A stretch of DNA of 64,000 nt, from the NCBI GenBank assembly GCA_039621445.1, contig CP154955.1:56948619-57012618 (forward strand), written 5' to 3'. The translations under genes and the position numbers were made by a program. Source of the DNA: Euglena gracilis. Taxonomy: Eukaryota > Euglenida > Euglenophyceae > Euglenales. The notes below the pieces were generated by a model. That model was not told the origin of the DNA. It did no database searches and was given only the letters and a program-made list of their open reading frames with translations. Positions 9,690 through 19,727 of this stretch are shown here, piece after piece. Within the stretch, counting starts at the first letter, position 1. Each line of letters begins with the position of its first letter.

Positions 9690-10102
9690 CCAGAATCACA
9701 ATCATTTTCTTATTTCTGCGTCGTTTCTGAAAATTCTGAATACGATAAAAATTCTGCAGGCTGAAAATTCTTTTATGCCACAGATTCCGTCACGATTTGC
9801 AATGATGCCACAGGTTCTGAAAACTGGGCTGCAGAAAACTCAGTTTCTTTTTTGTTATGAAAAATAATTTCTGCAAAAGATCTCAGAAAATGTTCACCAC
9901 AATCTGAAACTCGGACGGATTGACCTGAAAACGAGCAGATTTCCGCAGATTCTTCTGAAAATTCACAGACCACAGGGTTCGTGAAACTGCTCCTCGTGTA
10001 CCATTCTGCTGACGCAGCCAACAGAACAATTTTCTGTGACCGTCTTGACCGTCTCTGAAAAATTTTCACTGACAGAGTCAGTGAAACCGCCTCTGCTTAC
10101 CA
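9690..10102 (-). pseudogene. Fragment of a B-like gag N-terminus (element E)
   Basis: Minus-strand reading from 10,102 gives VSRGGFTDSVSENFSETV. This matches the start of element B gag (IGSGGFTDFVSEQFSNSL), followed by Ser/Phe/Glu-rich sequence of the same style in shifting frames. The DNA at 10,069-10,102 matches the primer-site region of B at 53,344-53,378. It is a 5' scrap of a B-family element, and nothing of its pol is nearby. Confidence 0.6.
10090..10102 (-). other. Primer-binding site of element E
   Basis: The minus strand reads TGGTAAGCAGAGG directly after an LTR-like end (ACA). It differs from the primer site of B (TGGTACGCAGAGG) by one base. Both resemble TGG-starting tRNA 3'-end complements used by LTR elements. 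In E the gag-like frame stays open across this site. Confidence 0.6.
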
Positions 10103-10786
10103 TGTTTACCAGGTCTGCCACCCCCGGGCAGCCGGTCACCCCCGCGACCGCCGAGTCCATTCGGGCCGAGGGCCCCGGGGGGTCCTCGCCGGTGGGGAGG
10201 ACCACCGACAGGGGAGGTGGTGTTTCCGGCAGGGGAGGTGGGGCCTGCGCTTTCTCCGGGGGTTGGTGGGCTCACGTCAAACCCCGTTTTTTTTTCAACC
10301 AGGTGGTTTCCACAACCCCAGCCGGTGCGTGGGACGGTTTTTGAACGGTTTCTGAAATTTCTGTGAAAACCGAAAAATATGCCATTTTGAGTGAAAATCT
10401 CACTTATCTCTCCCTCTCTCTCACACAATTGCTCACACTCTCTTGCACACCTGGAAGAGAAAACCAACTCACAGACCAACCCACGAATGAATGAATCCTG
10501 AAACTCTGAAACTGAGAAACTGAAAGTAACTTGAGTTAACAATTGAAGGTGAACTGTTTCAACTGAAATGTGCAAATGTGAAATGTGGCAAACCTGGGGT
10601 AAGGAGTGGTCGTCGATGGAGGTCAAAGCGGTGGTATGGGGGGGGGGACGGTGGTTAGGGCTCCTTCAATACAATTGACTTCGATGCACCAATGACCAAC
10701 GATGTAACTGCCAACTCCAATTCAAAGTCCAATTGACAAATTCAGATTAAAAGTACTTCTTCTTGTCAAATATAGGGAAAAACCCC
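10103..10786 (-). repeat. Probable LTR end of element E and adjoining sequence
   Basis: By position relative to the primer site, 10,103 is the 3' edge of an LTR in minus orientation. The first 230 bases are very GC-rich, like the corresponding part of the B LTR. I could not align them convincingly or find the outer edge. From 10,400 the sequence is rich in ctctctc and cacac, and no coding signal is visible. Confidence 0.35.
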
Positions 10787-10899
10787 TCAGTTTCCGTGAA
10801 AAAAGACAAATTTGAAGGCGATAAGAAATTTGACCCGCTTCCAGTTTAAGTCGCGGATTTCTCTAACTGATTGGCTGTTACCCGCGACTTTGTAATTTG

Positions 10900-11640
10900 C
10901 GCTTTCTGGCACTTTTTTGGCTGCCTGCGAAAGCCGGCGGACGACACATCCAACGACCATGACACATTGTTTTTGTGTCCAACTATGTGGGCTGTACTTT
11001 CCACATACTCTTTCAACTATATCCAGGGGCTTATTACGGGGCTGTGTGGCAAAATCAAAATATCCAACAACCTTGGGTGCTGCCACCCTTTCCTTTGCAA
11101 CAAAATGATTTTTTTACTCCGACGAAATTAATTTTTTTGCTGGGTTCTGGCTAGGTCAACTCCCCTGTGGATGGCCAACAGCCTCCAAAAAATGAGTCGG
11201 TTTCTTAGCTCTTTGACAAACAGTTTTGAGAGGGGTTTTGAATTTTTAATGATGTTGTCTGAAAGTACAGTAGGCCCCAAAAGTGGGCACACCTGCAGAC
11301 ATTGGCAGTCCATTTTCTTTTCAATGGAGCCAAAAGAGGGGAAAACATCAATGAACCAAACCCTGGGAGTAACAAAGCTACTGCATATGTATTTCTTGCA
11401 GTGTTGAGGCTGTGAACGGCAAGGTCAAAGATGGCTTCGGCCACCTTGTGGACTGTGCAGTCCTGCAGGGGCACCCCTTTGTGCAACAATTGGCCCACCA
11501 ATGTCCTGAATGCCGAGTAGTATATTTTGAAATTGTCAGATTTCTTACGTAAGTGTCGATACTGGACATCGAAACTTCCTGGGATTGTACTATTTGTCTG
11601 AGCCAATCAAGCAGGCCAAATACCACCTTGGGGGGGGGGC
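10900..11640 (-). pseudogene. D2 tyrosine recombinase, truncated and frameshifted
   Basis: The segments SFDVQYRHLRKKSDN, VGQLLHKGVPLQDCTVHK and TYAVALLLPGFGSLMFSPLLAPLK match D1. They are followed in other frames by NSKPLS..VKELRNRLI and LLAIHRGVDLARTQ, which contains the first catalytic Arg. A further stretch (GWQHPRLLDILILPH, VGHKN) runs to about 10,960. The HxxR and Tyr motifs are missing. At least three frame changes are needed to follow the domain. Confidence 0.78.
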
Positions 11641-11965
11641 ATCTCCTCCCCACAGCAGTTGGTGAACAGACCCCACTGGGGGGTACCAGCAAAACGTTGC
11701 TGCCTGGCTGTCTGATTACTGTTAATTGACGCGACCATGATGTTGAAGCCCAGTGGTGTACGATCAACAGACTAGTTACGTTTGCGTTTAACATTAATCT
11801 CTGAACCCACCGGGGAACGAAGCTCTAGGGAGGGTTTTCATAAACAGACGGAAACCCCTTAAATCTGCTTTAAAGGCATCCACTAGCAAAGCCCTTTGGT
11901 GAAGGGATCGACAAATGAACTTGTGTAATTTTTTGTTGTCGGGTGTGCAAAACATGTCCACCTCT
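11640..11965 (-). pseudogene. D2 methyltransferase-like domain with stop in NPPW
   Basis: The domain is recognisable from VDMFCTP through LLIVHHWASTSW. The catalytic motif reads Asn-Pro-Pro-stop: the Trp codon TGG of D1 is TAG here (about 11,824-11,826 on the + strand numbering). A run of nine C on the + strand near 11,630 lies at the junction to the recombinase frame. Confidence 0.75.
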
Positions 11966-11969
11966 TGGG

Positions 11970-12420
11970 TTATACCTTTTTGAAAAACTGGAGAATCTTG
12001 TTAAAGGTGTGCGGGTTTATTGTATAATCCCTGGGGGCTTTTTGTTCGCTGGTCAGGTTGTCTGCCAATTGCTCGCGGGTGGTAACCCAAACCACCTGTT
12101 GATTTGCTTTTCTTGACAATTGTACAGAAGGGTTTTTAAGATGGAGTTTAAGTAGGGCTTTTTTCCTCCACAGTTTGTTAAATAGCTCACAGCTACCTGC
12201 TGTCCACGTAAAGGACAATTGTTTGTTTGGACTTTGCCAAAGCTTTTACTGTTTCCACTGCCGAAATTAACTCTTTTTAATTGATGTGAAGGACATGAAG
12301 GTCCCCCAGAAGTCCTGTACCTTTTTGGCCTGAGTTTTTGTCCACCCCCCCCCCAATACCGGGTGCTGCTGTCTCAGACAGTTACTGAGAGGCCTGGGAT
12401 TGAAATGCCCTGCCTACCCC
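11970..12420 (-). pseudogene. D2 RNase H remnant
   Basis: QQVVWVTTREQLADNLTSE matches the end of the D1 RNase H (QVVWAPTKEQLADSLTRE). Upstream, the WGG motif lies at a run of ten C on the + strand (12,345-12,354), where D1 has seven and D3 fourteen. The frame does not pass through this run intact. Confidence 0.72.
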
Positions 12421-12429
12421 TGGCTGCAA

Positions 12430-13049
12430 AAAAAGGTTTTAATTCCACAATTTGATCCTTGACCCCCTGGGGTTAGGGTGTGGTGCCAACCCCACTTTGT
12501 GTTCAGGTCCGTGCATTTTGCGAAGTTGATATGTCAGAATTCTGATAAATGGCATTGAAACTAAATAGCTTCTGACTTTGCGCCAACAACAGAATTGAGT
12601 CCAAAATTCAGTTTTCTGCAGCTCGTTTTTTTTTGCTGTGAGCACGTTGCTTAGCTCTTTTCTTGGGTATTTTAGTTTTTCCTGAGGAATTTCCAGTTGG
12701 CCTTTTTTAAAAATGATATACTTGGTCAAATGCTTTTTTTCCTGTGTGGGTTCCAGACAGGGATTGGAGAGGTTCAATCTGAAACCTGCAAGTAAAAGGT
12801 CCTTTTTCCTTTCTGCCGAATGTTGGGCTGCTGTCTTTTTGCTGAGGGATGACAGCAAAATCGTCCAGGTGGATGAAAACTACCTTTCCTTCCTTTTTTC
12901 TCCATTTTCTTTCCCAGACTCTCATGACAGTCATAAATCTTGTGGCAGGTGTACAAGAACCCTAGGGGAGGGTAAACAGACCTTTTCCTAAACCACCCCA
13001 CTGCTGGAAGGGACGCCAAGCCGGATTCCCCCCTCCAACCACTCCCCAA
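12430..13049 (-). pseudogene. D2 reverse transcriptase remnant
   Basis: The palm motif reads VVFIHLDDFAV (about 12,860-12,895): His replaces the Tyr of YLDD, with both Asp kept. PPLGFLYTCHKIYD and VMRVWERKWRK lie upstream and match the PFG...P..F region of DIRS RTs. The thumb is present as LEPTQEKKHLTKYI and KVRSYLVSMPFIRIL. The domain needs two or more frame changes. Confidence 0.78.
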
Positions 13050-13051
13050 AA

Positions 13052-13591
13052 ATGAGGGCCTTCGGTCCCCGGGAAAAAATCCTACGTGGGAAGGAGAGTA
13101 TCCTGAACCTACCCCTCTCCACAGAGCCCATCGCGCCTACCCCCCACCCCGCCGGTACCCCCTCACGGACCCCTGGGGCTGAAGGCTGTGCAAAAAGAGT
13201 ATCGTTTGGCAACCTCTGGTATCAGAGGTTTTTCACAGAACAAATTTTCCTGGGAACAAACCACAAAGACAAGATGGATACGGCTCCCAAGGCTCACCCC
13301 GCCCAAGTGGTGGGTGTTCCCCACCATAGGACTCTCCAAAGTGTAAAAGACCGCCTCATGCCTAAACCCAATCCCCCGCACACGCCAGCCGCTGCTCGGT
13401 CCCCCTCAGCTTGTAAAGAAGAAAAAGAAACCCCCACTTCCCCATTTAGCCCCGCTCAAGAGAAGGCGACAAGCCCAATCCCCCAGCTCCCATTCCCACT
13501 CCAGCTCACATTCCCCATACATTCCACCCCGTCTCCACCCTCGTATCAGTCCCAGTCCAATCTATTTGACAAAGAATTGCGAGAATCGTGA
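13052..13591 (+). CDS. Unidentified proline-rich open frame, 179 codons
   Basis: The frame starts with ATG and is rich in Pro, Ser, Thr and His (for example PLSTEPIAPTPHPAG and PSPPSYQSQSNLFDKEL). It has no motif I can name, no signal peptide and no membrane segment. It abuts the 5' end of D2 on the other strand. Composition could reflect a C-rich region and not selection, so it may well be spurious. Confidence 0.25.
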   Translation: MRAFGPREKILRGKESILNLPLSTEPIAPTPHPAGTPSRTPGAEGCAKRVSFGNLWYQRFFTEQIFLGTNHKDKMDTAPKAHPAQVVGVPHHRTLQSVKDRLMPKPNPPHTPAAARSPSACKEEKETPTSPFSPAQEKATSPIPQLPFPLQLTFPIHSTPSPPSYQSQSNLFDKELRES

Positions 13592-13649
13592 TGTAATTCG
13601 AATTTTTATTTCAGGAAGATTTGTGAGAGTCATGGTTGTGGTTGACGTT

Positions 13650-13800
13650 TTAGGGCGGGTTCGGGGAGAGTTGGTTCCAGAGAGATGCCCCTCCCGATCT
13701 GTTTACAAGAAAGGTGGTGGGGAGAGTTGGCTCACGAGTTGATGCCCTCCCTGTGTAAAGGTGGAATGGAGAGTAGGCTCTCTAACCGGTGCCCCTCGTC
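13650..13800 (+). repeat. Short tandem units also found at 60,340-60,530
   Basis: Two to three imperfect units of about 58 bases share ggggagagttggctcacgag and gttgatgccc. The same units, in better order, occur at 60,340-60,530. They mark an undefined repeat family. A 61-base companion repeat lies near both arrays. Confidence 0.6.
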
Positions 13801-13864
13801 CACCGGCACTACCTGACCTCCAGTAACGCCTTCGGCGTCACAAGTCATGTTGAGGGGGGTTTTC

Positions 13865-13965
13865 CCGCAGACAATTTTTGTTCCCGCAGAAAAACCTGTT
13901 TTTCCGGGGAGGGCTCAGGCCCCGGGCGTAGGATCGATTTTAACTGAAAATGGAATTTGCCCCCC
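13865..13965 (-). repeat. Remnant resembling the element B LTR
   Basis: The words gtttttccggg, gagggctcaggcc and gcgtaggatcga occur here in the same order and orientation as in the B LTRs (41,635-41,720 and 53,500-53,580), with shorter spacing. This looks like an internally deleted LTR of the B family. The rest of the LTR is not recognisable. Confidence 0.45.
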
Positions 13966-14379
13966 TTTCCTCCTTTAATTCCTTCGCTTCCCTACCCAAG
14001 ACAAAGCACAACATAATTGGATACCGTTGATGTCTTGTGAATGTTGAGGTGAAGGATAACTTTCTTGTTCAATTGATGATTGCAAATACAACTTGATAAA
14101 CTTGTGAACAAGTGCGGTTTTGAAGATTCAATACCAAAATATTGTGCATCAAAAGAGGGGTCCTGAATGATAAAACAGATGTAAATTTGAACCTTTGCCT
14201 AAACGTTTTTCTGGCAGTTCCGCGCTTGAAATGATCCTAGCTGGGGGGGGGAACAGAAAACCAGGGCCGAAGCCGCAACAAACTTCCCTGGGGGTGTTCA
14301 CCACTTCAGGACCTATGCAGGGGGATAATCAGGCCGCGCGGCGGCTCTAATTTGCTGGTTGGGAGAACAGTGCTTTGGG

Positions 14380-14440
14380 CGGTCAAAATTCCTAATGATT
14401 CATAAAATCTGCATTGGGCACCGACCCACTACCTCTTACA
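14380..14440 (+). repeat. 61-bp repeat shared with 60,254-60,314
   Basis: The two copies differ at one base and run from cggtcaaaattcc to ctacctcttaca. At 60,254 this repeat begins exactly where the gag of element C stops matching its relative, which suggests it is the end of a mobile sequence. Confidence 0.7.
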
Positions 14441-17368
14441 CCCCCCTCTTTAGAAAAAACAACGATTTTTTCTACCGAAAAATTCGGTGAAACTTGATTT
14501 TTCTTCGTCGGTGAACAATGAGAAGTGAAAAGAAGACATTGACAATCAGGATCCAATGAAAATCATCAATTGTAGTGTAGAGGAATAAAAACAGAAAATG
14601 TAAGCTAAATTCAGCAATAAGCAATGCACGATGGGGCGTATGTTACATGGAATGCGGTATATGACGGAGAGCGCGTCGTAAGATGGCGAACAAGCATCCG
14701 GTGGGGGGGGGCAGGCAAACACATGCAACGTGGGGTATGAAGCAACCAGAATTTCTTCAAAAACTACCGAACGAAACGACGAATGGCAAAAATGGCAAAA
14801 AATCAGGGTCCTGCCGAAAACGGGGGGGGGGGCGAATTTATAAACCAATTCCCTTGGGCGGCCGAATCAAAAAATCTCAAAAAATCAAAAAGCGATAAAA
14901 AAGGAAAACTCGACTCAATCGACTGGGGGGGGGGTGATGATGAAAATTTGTGACCAACAACTAAACCGATGATGCCTTCACAATCAAAAATTCCCAGAAA
15001 ATACAAATTTTTTGAGAATTCATGAAAGAAACGGCCTTGAAAAGGCATCGGAAAATTTCGACGTCTCATCTTAACCCATGAATGGGAGGAAGGACGAAAA
15101 AACATACCGCCGGAGTACTTGGCAGAAAAATCATGCGTACCAAAACTCCTGGGGATCTAAATGATTGAGCTTCACACCCGCGAATAGGGGGGGGCACAGA
15201 AAATGGTAATGAACAAAAAAACACTGTTGATTCGATACGAAAATTCCCCAAAAAACGCGGTGTCTTCAGAAATTCGCTTTTGAAAAAAAAATCACTTTGA
15301 AAGTGAAACAAAAATCGGTGACGTTGCATGAAAAAGGGGGGGGGGGCAGAAAAATACCGAGAAATTGCGAAAGACGGTTGGGCGTTTGGAATCGGCTATG
15401 GACTGAGTTTGAGCGATGAGAAACATCCTGGGGGGGGTAAAAATCTACCTCCAATCGCCATTTCGCCTCCTTGACACCCAGCCGAAGTGGGTATTCGTCG
15501 GGGGGCTGGGGGTTAAAAAATGTAAGTTATGGCCCCAGCTTGCCTAAATCCCTCCCCTCCCTTCCCCTTACCTCCCTTTCCTCCTTTCCCACCGTATGGC
15601 TCGAATCTCCACCTCCCTTTGCAACCCTTACCCTTGCCCTTATCATTCCCCTTCCCGTTACCCCACTCCGCGCTTTGCCTCGTCGACGCCTCCGCCGGTG
15701 TGGCTTCCGAAACGAGGATGACCGCCAACGGTCGGGGGGGGGCAGCCCCATCTCCTGGCGGATCTCTCCGCCAGCACATTTTTTTTGTTGGGGGGGGCTG
15801 ATCGGGCTGATTCGGGAACCGATATGAATCGAAGGGACGCTTGAATTATGGGAAAAAATCAAACACCCTCGCAAATCTTGTCGGCTCTCCCTTGGTTACC
15901 TCATCAATTAAAATTGTGGCACTATGCCGACCGAATGGCCAAGAGTCTCAAAAACTCCGGCCTCGAAATGGAACGGGCGGCCTCAAAAGCTGATTCCTTG
16001 GGAGTCAAATGAGGTCCACTTCAAATATAGTGCCACCCTATCCCCTTTGACGAACTTTACTGAAATACGTTTTGTGAACCGTGCGAAGCGAGGGTGTAGG
16101 GGATAGGCACATCATCATTGATGCCGTGTCAATGATTTTGGGTAACCAGCCGACCCCGTTCCAATGCATAATGAGGGAAAAAACACGATGGAAAAAATCT
16201 GGGCTGGTGGTCATTCCTTTGTTGGAGGACCGTGAGGGTCAATGGGGGTGGCGGGGTTGACCCGCCTGTTCCCGCACTCGGCATTGCCGCCACCGGCGGA
16301 GCCTCGATGGCCGGGGCCGCCGGCGGAGCGCCGATGAGAGCGGGGGCTGTGGGAGCCACGTCCATCACTAAAAAACAAAAAAGCTGTAAAAATGAAAATT
16401 CAGCATTTCGGCTCCCCATACCATCCCTTTCAGCCGAATGTGAGAGGGGGGGGGGGGAACGTGAACTCATGAACCTTTTCAGGGAACGCTCGTACAATTC
16501 TTCTATTCACTGGGGGGGCTGAACGGTGAAAATGTTGACAAAAAAATCCGGTCGAAATGCATTGGAAAACATTGTTGTGGTTATGGCCACGGGGGGGGGG
16601 TATCTTAGACCTTATCAACGGATCCAAACTTTGCACCAGAGTCTTAAAAATTCTCTTCCTGAACAAAATTCAAAATCACAGGTCCCTTTGTTGAAGAGAA
16701 ATCGCCCACAATACAGTGGCGAGTGACAGAAAAAAGGGGGGGGCAGAAGAAAAAACACAAAAAATCTCCGTAAATCGCATACTAAAAATATATTTGGTGT
16801 CCTGGAGGCCAGGGTATCGTGTAGGTTCGGCAGACCCGCTACCCCATGGCAGATTGTGAAAATTAAAGCCACAGGGGGCACCAAAAAAATGGGAAAAGCC
16901 ATACTGATGAGGGGAAATTGAGAAAAATAACCTCCTTGGGAGAACAAGCAATAAGGCATGGCAACAAGTAGTTGCCCAGAGCCACGCTCTCACACCAAAC
17001 CTTTTCCCTATGCATGAACTTGGGGAAAGATCAAATCCAAGTGAGATGTCTTTGATGACGGCAACCAAAAAAAATCAAAGGAAACGATAGAGCATCCACC
17101 TTGGCCGTCAAAGAGAAGGGAAGAAAAAACACCAACAGGTGAGATTTTCTTTAAAAACTCGAACCTGAAATTTGAAATCCAACTTTCGTTCCTTAAGACC
17201 ACAAGTCGTTTGTGTTTTCGGGTCTTAATTCAGGAAATCTGGAGGAGGGGGCTGAAAAATTGGCACGTCTCAAAATCTGCTGGCTGGAAATCCACATTAC
17301 GCTTCATAAAAATTCTTCTTCCAAAAAATTGTTTTTGGTTTGAAGAAAGAATGTGACTTTGACTCGGC

Positions 17369-17480
17369 AACTTTGCCTTGGAAACTTTGTCTTGGCAACT
17401 TTGTCTCAGCAACTTTGTCTTGGAAACTTTGTCTCAGCAACTTTGTCTCGGCAACTTTGTCTCGGGAACTTTGTCTTGGA
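17369..17480 (+). repeat. 14-bp minisatellite, eight units
   Basis: Eight consecutive 14-base units follow the consensus aactttgtctyggc, the variants differing at the last four bases (ttgga, tcagc, tcggc). A 14-base period shifts frame at every unit, which argues against a coding repeat. It lies within the G-run region. Confidence 0.85.
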
Positions 17481-19126
17481 GGCGTGGTTGGCCAAACCAT
17501 TTTAAACCTCCCCATGGCAAAAGTTAACGTTTTTCATGGGATAAATGGGATACACCGAAATAAAACTGGGGGATCTAAAAAAAATGAAAAATCCACGTGT
17601 CACAATGACACCTTTGACGCTTGGCTCGTAAGGGAGCAAGAATATAGGATGGGTAACGTGGGACGTGGAATCCTTCCATGGGAACTCCGAAACAAACAAA
17701 AAGTCCACCATCAAAAATCCACAAAAATCCAAATCAAAAATCCACAAAAACCCTCATCACATGTGATGGCAGCAAATTTCTTCGTCTTGGTCCTCCTCAC
17801 CAAACACATACCAGCCGAACACAAGAATTGTGAGCAAATTGACGCTTTTGTTGAAAAACAAAATAGGCGTCCACAATAAAAATGTCGAGAGAAAGAAAAA
17901 AACGAAGCCAAAAAAACAAAATCACGTGAAAAGAGAAAATCAGCTTCACGTCCATTCACGAGCAAACAAATTTCCACGACGCTGAATCCCAGGGGGGGGG
18001 TATCCGTTCAATCAAAAAAAAATGCACCACGAAACTGGAAAAAATTATTTTTTTGGAATTTTTCAATCATTGGTGGAGGTGGAAAGGAAAAAAGAAAGCA
18101 AAAAAATCAGATCACCAATCATGTCGGACAAGGAAATAAAAAACCGAGGTCACCACCAACCATGGGGGGGGGGGGAGGAAACAGAACGAAAAAGAAACCC
18201 CGAACAATGGAAGGAAGCAAATGATTCATGTGCTTGGCTAAACCGGCCAACCACAAGTCAAAACAGTGGGGTAAAAAAAAATTCCACCAACGGTGGAAAT
18301 TCAGGGTCACGAAAATTAACGAAAACGTGCAATCGGAATACTTGGTGTAATCCAGATAAAATCAAATGGCAGCCTCCATTGTCATTGAAGGGGGGGGGGA
18401 TGAATCACGACCACATGGATCTTAGCATGTCAATGCGCACCTCCTTGTGGCACAAACATCTTTCCCCTGGGGGGGATGATAATTCTAAAAACTGTGTGCA
18501 CATGAATCCGAAAAACAAGAAGTTGGCAAATAGATCTCCCTGCCGAAAATTCGCAACGTGAACAACGATGAACAGGGGTTGCTTTGCGAACAACGATGAA
18601 CAGGAACTTGCAACAGGGTTTCAAAAAAAATATCCGAAAAAATGAAAATTCGCCAAACTGCGATCGACAAAAAATGAACCATCCCGAAACCATGTGGGGG
18701 GGGGGCTTGCACTTCGTGAAAATAAGAAATAAAAAATGATGTGGATCCTGTGTGTAGGGGGGGGGGTGGCTGCCAAACGAACTAATCGACTCAAAGGTCA
18801 ACAGTAACAAAATAAACATCAACATAAACAAAAAAACCGGGGAAAAATGAGAGAAGGCTGCCTTCGAATGAAAATGGGAAAAGTTGACGATGAGGCACCT
18901 CCTCCAGGTCACCACCATGTGTCATTCTCCAGAAATGTTCAAGGACGGGAATTCTTCCAAGTTGAACAAAAAAATGTGATAATTTCCCGTCAAGCGTTCC
19001 CCTCAGCTGGGGGGGGGGGCTCCAACAAACAAGAAACGATTTCGGATGCTTGAGGTAATGAAACCAACAACGGTGGAAATAAATCGAGAGAAACAAAAGC
19101 GAGTAGCCAGGATAATCACCACAAAA

Positions 19127-19159
19127 TAAACAAACAAACAAACAAACAAACAAACAAAA
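19127..19159 (+). repeat. (AAAC)n microsatellite
   Basis: About eight copies of the tetranucleotide aaac, perfect except at the edges. It lies in non-coding sequence near the 3' side of element A. Confidence 0.9.
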
Positions 19160-19544
19160 AACTCTCCCATTGAAGGGGGGGGTACTTGAATGGTTGTGTG
19201 CGAGGAATGTAAAGTTTTTTTATTTTTTGCATCTTCCACACTTTTCGGTGGACCGTGTGAGGACCATGGGGGGGGAGGGAACACCACCAACACAAAACAA
19301 AAAATTTTGGCTGATAAGGGAGAAACGGCTTGGACGGTGAGAGATAACGGTGATTCAGAAAAATGTTGCTGAAGATGTTGTGTTGCTTCCAAAACCTGCA
19401 ATGCAAGAAATTCGCATGGGCATCGCTAGAAAAGCAAAACCAAACAAACAATCAAACAAGGAATCCAACACAATGCAAAATCGAAGAAACTCAAACGTTG
19501 CTACCCCTGAAGTATGTGGCCTTAATCAAATGCACACCATGCCT

Positions 19545-19727
19545 ATCGTTGTTTTTCATGTAATCAACGATATCAAAACGTAAATTTTTGCTAGCCACAT
19601 AATCCCTCCACTCTTTTGAGTATCGGTGGATAAAATTCATCAGGGTGTCCCAAGTAAAATCCTCGTACCCTTCCCATTTCACGAAAAATTCAAGTCTGCC
19701 AAATTCGTTGACTCGGTGCTTCAAAAT
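19545..19727 (-). pseudogene. Chromodomain of element A, separated by one stop
   Basis: The integrase frame ends DEWEVE then TAA, and continues in the same frame as ILKHRVNEFGRLEFFVKW, EGYEDFTWDTLMNF and IHRYSKEW. This is the chromodomain pattern (E.E.IL..R....FLVKW.GY...TWEP..N). Chromodomains at the integrase C-terminus target chromoviruses to methylated-histone chromatin. Only one stop (19,725-19,727) interrupts it. The Pro of the TWEP motif is Thr-Trp-Asp here. Confidence 0.78.

Larger units (their letters stand above)
10900..13060 (-). mobile_element. DIRS-like retrotransposon copy D2, inactive
   Basis: Minus-strand copy close to D1 over the RT, RNase H, MT and recombinase segments, so D1 and D2 form an inverted pair about 10 kb apart. 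All segments are broken by shifts or stops, and the recombinase is cut off near 10,900 before its catalytic HxxR and Tyr. The 5' end stops near 13,060, where D1-like sequence ends. Confidence 0.82.
14441..19490. other. Non-coding 5-kb region with strand-biased G-homopolymers
   Basis: No protein domain was found on either strand. Runs of seven or more G recur on the + strand about every 100-400 bases (for example 14,703, 14,821, 14,925, 15,337, 16,446, 16,591, 18,164, 18,390, 18,758 and 19,010). I found no C-run of that length. Several are followed by cag. The region sits immediately downstream of the coding part of element A and could include its 3' untranslated part and LTR, but no matching 5' LTR exists in the window. 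Confidence 0.6.

Noticed and set aside
13052-13591. Gag of the DIRS copy D2
   Set aside because: It is on the opposite strand to D2 and starts beyond D2's 5' edge; composition alone links it to nothing.
16031-16112. Hairpin element with gtgccaccctatcccc / ggggataggcac arms
   Set aside because: The arms are short and imperfect, and I saw no second copy or target duplication.
19127-19159. Telomere-like repeat
   Set aside because: The AAAC tetranucleotide is an internal microsatellite, not a known telomere unit, and the window continues on both sides.
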